Assembly (NCBI GenBank): GCA_018710805.1 | Contig: DVJG01000102.1 | Coordinates: 1 to 24,541 of the forward strand | Reading direction: 5' to 3' | DNA: 24,541 nucleotides | Source: Candidatus Faecousia faecipullorum | Lineage (GTDB): Bacteria > Bacillota > Clostridia > Oscillospirales > Oscillospiraceae | Shown: positions 20,967 through 24,541 of the stretch, in pieces | How positions within the stretch are numbered: position 1 is the first letter of the stretch | Layout: each line of letters begins with the position of its first letter | Position numbers and translations under genes: made by a program | The notes under the pieces: generated by a model | The model's input: the letters and a program-made list of their open reading frames with translations, nothing else | Database searches by the model: none | What the model was told of the DNA's origin: nothing

Positions 20967-22067
20967 TTATTCGGATTTTTGCGGAGCAAAGACCCAGTTC
21001 TGCTGGATCATAAAGCTTATAATGTAGAGAATCACCATAACAATGGTGTAAATCAGGGCTCTGAGACCCGAGGAGCCGTCGGAGACGTGCAGCAGAGTAA
21101 AGGCACCCTGGGTCAGGAGCACCTGGGCACCCATCTGGGGCAGGGCCAGGCAGTAGTATTTGAGAAGGGCTTTTCCCGTAGACACCTGGGTTTTGAACAC
21201 CAGCTTCTTATTGAGGAAGAAGTTCAGCAGGGAGGAGATCGCCCTTGCACCCACAGCCGCCACTGCCGTCAGGGCGAAGCCGTGGAGCAGATTCATAAAG
21301 AGAAAGTTCAGAAGTGCAAATCCGGCGGTATCCGCCACGGCGCTGAGAAGGGAACTCAAGGTATAGCGAAAAAAGTGGGCCAGAATCAGCTTGTAAATGC
21401 GCCAGGAGTCCCGGAGCACCCGGAAGTGGGAGCTTTTGTTTTCCTCAATATAGACGGTACGGATTTTGACCTCGTCGAAGGGGGTGCCTTTTGTTTTGAA
21501 GGCCAAAAGCATATTGGTTTCGTACTCAAACCGATCGCCTTCTACCTGGGTAAGGGTTTCCAGGTATTTTCTGGGAATGCACCGAAGGCCCGTCTGGGTG
21601 TCGGAAATGGTCATGCCGCAGAAAATTTTGAAGACCAGCGTAGTAGTATGGTTGCCGAAACGGCTTCTGGGAGGGACGTGGGGCAGGGTGAAATCCCGGC
21701 AGCCCAGCACACAGTGGTTTGTTGCCAGCATGTGCTCGCAGCAGGCCCGGGTATCCTCGGGATGATGCTGGTTGTCGCCGTCTACGGTGACAACACCGAC
21801 ACCGTCGGGCCGGTTTTCCAGAAACCACCGGAAGGCGGTTTTCAGGGCAGCGCCCTTGCCCCGGTTCACTTCGTGGTGGAGAAGGTGAATTTCCGGATGA
21901 TTTTTGGCGGCATCCGTAAAGTAGTGCAGGTTTTCCGGCTTACTGCCATCGTTCACCAGGATAATGTCGGAAAAGCCATATTCCAGCAGGCCGTCAATAA
22001 CGGCATTGAGCTTTTCGTCCGGGTCCAGGGAGGGCAGGACCACGGAGAGTTTTGATAAATCAGTCAT
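20967..22067 (-). CDS. GT2 glycosyltransferase fused to a GtrA-like membrane domain
   Basis: This 366-residue protein joins two functions. Residues 1-225 are a GT2 enzyme of the dolichyl/undecaprenyl-phosphate sugar transferase kind, with VVLPSLDPDEKL, ILVNDGS (36-42), the metal-binding TVDGDNQHHPED (94-105; D96, D98) and DTQTGLRCIP (156-165). Residues 230-362 are a GtrA-like domain with about four helices and the typical NFFLNKKLVF. GT2 enzymes of this type load a sugar on undecaprenyl phosphate, and GtrA proteins are thought to flip that lipid-linked sugar. GAGG precedes the ATG. It is the first gene of the four-gene cluster. The sugar donor is unknown. Confidence 0.93.
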   Translation of the reverse strand: MTDLSKLSVVLPSLDPDEKLNAVIDGLLEYGFSDIILVNDGSKPENLHYFTDAAKNHPEIHLLHHEVNRGKGAALKTAFRWFLENRPDGVGVVTVDGDNQHHPEDTRACCEHMLATNHCVLGCRDFTLPHVPPRSRFGNHTTTLVFKIFCGMTISDTQTGLRCIPRKYLETLTQVEGDRFEYETNMLLAFKTKGTPFDEVKIRTVYIEENKSSHFRVLRDSWRIYKLILAHFFRYTLSSLLSAVADTAGFALLNFLFMNLLHGFALTAVAAVGARAISSLLNFFLNKKLVFKTQVSTGKALLKYYCLALPQMGAQVLLTQGAFTLLHVSDGSSGLRALIYTIVMVILYIISFMIQQNWVFAPQKSE

Positions 22068-22138
22068 TTGTCACGCCTCATTCTTTATCTGCATCATGGG
22101 AAAAAATGTGTGTCAGATTCCCAAAATAAACTGTTGAT

Positions 22139-22167
22139 ACTATAACACATTTGTTACCAAATGGAAA
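22139..22167 (-). promoter_or_regulatory. Promoter of the envelope cluster
   Basis: Read on the minus strand, TTTCCA (22162-22167) and TATAGT (22139-22144) are 17 nt apart, with TGT directly before the -10, forming an extended -10. It lies about 72 bases before the GT2-GtrA start. The -35 matches four of six consensus bases. Confidence 0.65.
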
Positions 22168-22243
22168 CCCCCTTTAAAAAAATTTAATATGAAAAGTTCT
22201 GGGATTGCCCTATATGGCTGCCTGTATAATGTTGCCAAAAACG

Positions 22244-22258
22244 CCCCGGTTGCCGGGG
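22244..22258. other. CCCCGG-TTG-CCGGGG palindrome upstream of the ArsR gene
   Basis: A perfect 6-bp GC hairpin (22244-22249 with 22253-22258). On the minus strand it is followed by CGTTTTTGG, so it could stop transcription leaving the ArsR region leftwards. A TATAAT at 22225-22230 lies just upstream on the plus strand, but without a well-spaced -35. Confidence 0.4.
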
Positions 22259-22270
22259 AAAAGAAAGTGG

Positions 22271-22299
22271 TTGCAAATTTTAATTCTCTGGGGTAAAAT
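22271..22299 (+). promoter_or_regulatory. Candidate promoter of the ArsR-GNAT operon
   Basis: TTGCAA (22271-22276) and TAAAAT (22294-22299) are separated by exactly 17 nt. The start point near 22306 would give a very short leader ending in AAGGAGG (22308-22314). A repressor acting on its own promoter would bind here, but no clear 12-2-12 ArsR operator is seen. Confidence 0.55.
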
Positions 22300-22321
22300 A
22301 AGGAAAAAGGAGGTGGCGGCC

Positions 22322-22609
22322 ATGCCTGAAAAAGACACATTGGAAAAAATAGCGGACCTGTTCAAGGGCTTTGCCGACACCACCCGGGTGAACATCCTGT
22401 TCCTTCTGGCCCAGGAAGAGCTCTGCGTAACGGACATCGCCGAGAAAGTGAACCTCAGCCAGAGCGCCATTTCCCACCAGCTGCGGCTGTTAAAGCAGAT
22501 GCAGCTCATCAAGCAGCGCAGAGAGGGAAAAAACATCCTCTACTCCCTGGCCGACGACCATGTGAAGACGATTTTGCAGATGGGCCTGGAGCACGTGCTG
22601 GAGGAATAA
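22322..22609 (+). CDS. ArsR/SmtB-family metal-sensing repressor
   Basis: From ATG 22322 (AAGGAGG seven bases upstream) this is a 95-residue winged-helix repressor. The recognition helix region reads VNLSQSAISHQLRLLKQMQL. The N-terminal arsenic/cadmium box is incomplete: ELCVTD has one Cys where metal-binding members have ELCVCD. The C-terminal helix keeps D78-x-H80 and H91-x-x-E94 with an 11-residue spacing, the zinc site (alpha-5) pattern of SmtB. It therefore probably senses Zn(II) or a similar ion. No metal transporter gene is adjacent; the next gene, four bases later, is a GNAT enzyme. Confidence 0.9.
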   Translation: MPEKDTLEKIADLFKGFADTTRVNILFLLAQEELCVTDIAEKVNLSQSAISHQLRLLKQMQLIKQRREGKNILYSLADDHVKTILQMGLEHVLEE

Positions 22610-22613
22610 CAAA

Positions 22614-23114
22614 GTGGCAATCCCCTATGTGGAACAACCGGAGTTCATCGAAATCGATTTCGGTCTGCGCCTTAGAAAATATACGGACGACTGTGCCTTC
22701 GCCCTGGAGTGGTATCAGGATTCGGAGACCGTGTTGCTGGTGGACGGCGTTCCGGAACCCTACACGAAGGAAAAGCTTTATAGGATGTACCACTATCTCC
22801 GGGACCACGGGGAACTCTACTTTATTGAAGTGAAAAACCATGGTGAAAATGACTTTTTCCCCATCGGTGATGTGACCTTCTGGCAGGAGGATATGCCCAT
22901 CGTCATTGGACAGAAGGACCTCCGGGGCCGGGGAATCGGCCGAAAAGTGGTAAAAGCCCTGGTGGAGAGAGGAAGACAGCTGGGCTATCCCTATCTGGAA
23001 ATTTCCGAAATTTATGATTATAATGTGGGGTCCCGGAAACTTTTTGAAAGCCTGGGATTCCAGGCAGTGAAGAAAACTCCAAAGGGACACAGCTATCGGC
23101 TGCAGCTTGACTGA
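22614..23114 (+). CDS. GNAT-family N-acetyltransferase
   Basis: This 166-residue protein is a Gcn5-related acetyltransferase. The acetyl-CoA-binding motif A is LRGRGIGRKVVKAL (103-116) and motif B is YNVGSRKLFESLGF (136-149). The substrate is unknown. It starts with GTG at 22614, four bases after the ArsR-type stop, with GGAGG (22600-22604) inside the end of that gene, so the two are co-translated. This links acetylation to metal-responsive control, an unusual pairing. A shared terminator follows about 60 bases later. Confidence 0.88.
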   Translation: MAIPYVEQPEFIEIDFGLRLRKYTDDCAFALEWYQDSETVLLVDGVPEPYTKEKLYRMYHYLRDHGELYFIEVKNHGENDFFPIGDVTFWQEDMPIVIGQKDLRGRGIGRKVVKALVERGRQLGYPYLEISEIYDYNVGSRKLFESLGFQAVKKTPKGHSYRLQLD

Positions 23115-23172
23115 AAACGAGGCATCTGCAAGGACCATACAATGCAGAGATTTTTCCAGAAGAGATAAGGAA

Positions 23173-23207
23173 ATCCCCCGGAACGAAAGTTCCGGGGGAT
23201 ACTTTTT
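23173..23207. terminator. Bidirectional terminator between GNAT and ABC ATPase genes
   Basis: A perfect 12-bp stem pairs ATCCCCCGGAAC (23173-23184) with 23189-23200 over a GAAA tetraloop. ACTTTTT follows on the plus strand and TTTCCTT on the minus strand. It lies between two convergent genes and ends both. Confidence 0.87.
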
Positions 23208-23928
23208 ACAATACTTTGGAAAGAAAATCCTGCAGTCTGGGATGCTGGGGGCTGCCGAAAACCTCCTGAGGGGTGCCCTGCTCCAGAATCTTGCCTTCAT
23301 CCATGAAGAGGATGCGGCTGCCCACTTCTCTGGCAAAGCCCATTTCGTGGGTGACCACCACCATGGTCATGCCGGTGTCTGCCAGCTCTTTCATAACGGT
23401 GAGAACCTCGCCCACCATTTCCGGGTCCAGCGCGGAAGTGGGCTCGTCGAAGAGCATGACCTTAGGATTCATAGCCAGTGCCCGGACAATGGCGATCCGC
23501 TGTTTCTGGCCGCCGGAGAGCTGATTGGGATATGCCTTGGCCTTGTCCTCCAGGCCCACACGGCGAAGCAGCTGCATGGCCTTTTCCTCTGCCTCTGCCT
23601 GGGTCATGAGGCCCGTGCGGACGGGGGAGAGGGTGATGTTGCGGAGGATGGTCATGTTGGGGAAGAGATTAAAATGCTGGAATACCATGCCCATATTCCG
23701 GCGGACGGCGTCGATGTCGGTTTTTGGGTCCGTGATTTCCACGCCCTCAAAGCGGATGGAGCCGGAAGTGGGCTGTTCCAGAAGGTTCAGGCTCCGCAGG
23801 AAGGTGGACTTGCCGGAACCGGAGGGGCCGATAATGACCACCTTTTCTCCGGGATGAATGTGCTCGGAGATATCTTTCAGAACGGCGTGACTGCCGAAAG
23901 ATTTATGGAGATGTTCAACGACGATCAC
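23206..23928 (-). CDS. Polar amino acid ABC transporter ATP-binding protein
   Basis: From GTG at 23928 this is 240 residues, the usual GlnQ-type length. Motifs: Walker A GPSGSGKST (34-42), Q-loop VFQHFNLFPNM, signature LSGGQ (137-141), Walker B VMLFDE (157-162), D-loop SALD and the switch histidine H194 in VTHEM. A longer reading from TTG 23958 is rejected because it would cover the AAAGGAGG ribosome binding site that lies 10 bases before the GTG. It overlaps the permease gene by 14 bases and powers that importer. The amino acid carried cannot be told from the ATPase. Confidence 0.93.
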   Translation of the reverse strand: MIVVEHLHKSFGSHAVLKDISEHIHPGEKVVIIGPSGSGKSTFLRSLNLLEQPTSGSIRFEGVEITDPKTDIDAVRRNMGMVFQHFNLFPNMTILRNITLSPVRTGLMTQAEAEEKAMQLLRRVGLEDKAKAYPNQLSGGQKQRIAIVRALAMNPKVMLFDEPTSALDPEMVGEVLTVMKELADTGMTMVVVTHEMGFAREVGSRILFMDEGKILEQGTPQEVFGSPQHPRLQDFLSKVL

Positions 23929-24541
23929 TTTGACGAAGCCTCCTTTCGAGGATACCAAGCAGCCAGGTGAAGATGATCACGAGAAGCAGATAGATACAGG
24001 CAACGCCGATCAGGGGGAACATCTGCTCGTAGGTCCGGCCGTAAATGGCCTGGGCGGCGTAGACCATTTCCTTGCCGCCGATGACGGTGATCAGGGAAGT
24101 GTCCTTTAAAAGCATGATGAACTCGTTGCCCAGGGCGGGGAGAATGGCTTTGAATGCCTGGGGAATGACGATGAAGCGCATGGTGTCGATGTAGCTGAGG
24201 CCCAAGCTTCTGCCGGCCTCGGCCTGACCGGGGTCCAGAGCCATCAGGCCGCCCCGGACGATTTCAGAGACGTAGGCGCCGGAGTTAATGCCCAGAGTCA
24301 GGGCGCCGACCATGGTGAAGTTCCGGCTGCTGGAAAAAATGACCATGCCCATAATGAGCAGCTGGACCATCATAGGGGTGCCGCGGATAACGGTGACGTA
24401 GACCTGACAAATGCCGTTGAGCAAACCAATCACGGGATTGCGTTTGCCGGGACGCTGCTGGTCATGGGCTGTCCGGACCATAGCCACCAGAACACCCAGA
24501 ACAACGCCAAGGGTCAGGGCCAGGGCCGTGACCAGCAGGGT
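23915..24541 (-). CDS. Polar amino acid ABC transporter permease, 5' end cut off
   Basis: The frame runs in from the right edge and stops at 23915-23917, giving 208 visible residues. It is a HisM/GlnP-type inner-membrane permease with several helices. The cytoplasmic EAA loop, which docks on the ATPase, is clear in EAGRSLGLSYIDTMRFIVIP, and RGTPMMVQLL is the typical early motif. Only a short N-terminal piece is missing. It is upstream of, and overlaps, the ATP-binding gene. The solute-binding protein gene probably lies further upstream, outside the window. Confidence 0.93.
   Translation of the reverse strand, partial: TLLVTALALTLGVVLGVLVAMVRTAHDQQRPGKRNPVIGLLNGICQVYVTVIRGTPMMVQLLIMGMVIFSSSRNFTMVGALTLGINSGAYVSEIVRGGLMALDPGQAEAGRSLGLSYIDTMRFIVIPQAFKAILPALGNEFIMLLKDTSLITVIGGKEMVYAAQAIYGRTYEQMFPLIGVACIYLLLVIIFTWLLGILERRLRQSDRR

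Noticed and set aside
18645..22055. 1136-codon open frame on the plus strand antisense to three envelope genes
   Set aside because: Its composition is that of a codon-bias shadow (Gly, Val, His rich), it has no ribosome binding site, and the minus-strand genes have clear domains. It spans two intergenic gaps only by chance.
23929..23958. Longer start (TTG 23958) for the ABC ATPase
   Set aside because: The added residues cover the AAAGGAGG ribosome binding site and are not part of the family N terminus; GTG 23928 gives the normal 240 residues.

Overview
The window looks like a chromosome segment from a GC-rich member of the Firmicutes, class Clostridia, probably close to the Oscillospiraceae group. 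This is an inference. It rests on strong AGGAGG-type ribosome binding sites before almost every gene, the order of the ribosomal protein genes, a KOW-domain gene between map and infA, a zinc-type (four-Cys) adenylate kinase, and heavy use of C- and G-ending codons. No CRISPR array, insertion sequence, phage gene or rRNA gene is visible.

Region 1 (1-925) holds the 3' end of rsgA, a ribosome-assembly GTPase, with its terminator. It is followed by a VanZ-like membrane protein gene whose start appears to be out of frame with its body.

Region 2 (962-17023) is one complete S10-spc-alpha ribosomal super-operon on the plus strand. A near-consensus extended -10 promoter at 1083-1111 is followed by a leader of about 267 nt. 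The order is rpsJ, rplC, rplD, rplW, rplB, rpsS, rplV, rpsC, rplP, rpmC, rpsQ, rplN, rplX, rplE, rpsZ, rpsH, rplF, rplR, rpsE, rpmD, rplO, secY, adk, map, a KOW gene, infA, rpmJ, rpsM, rpsK, rpsD, rpoA, rplQ. Most genes are 10-20 nt apart or overlap. Only four non-coding stretches in the operon are long enough to hold RNA structure: the rpsJ leader, rpsJ-rplC, rpsZ-rpsH and rpsD-rpoA. All four contain good hairpins and are candidate feedback-control sites. A strong hairpin ends the operon.

Region 3 (17055-17506) carries a tRNA-Thr(GGU) gene with a perfect-consensus promoter and a long-stem terminator, then about 270 nt with hairpins but no convincing gene.

Region 4 (17502-22067, minus strand) is a compact four-gene envelope cluster. 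Read 5'->3' it is a GT2 glycosyltransferase fused to a GtrA membrane domain, a membrane-anchored phosphodiester glycosidase, a single-pass membrane protein of unknown function, and a PAP2 lipid phosphatase. Together they suggest making, flipping, trimming or recycling of a lipid-linked sugar. This is the least described part of the window.

Region 5 (22294-23207) is a two-gene plus-strand operon: a SmtB-type metal-sensing ArsR repressor followed by a GNAT acetyltransferase. It meets the next unit at a shared terminator.

Region 6 (23206-24541, minus strand) is the end of a polar amino acid ABC importer, with a permease cut by the window edge followed by its ATPase.
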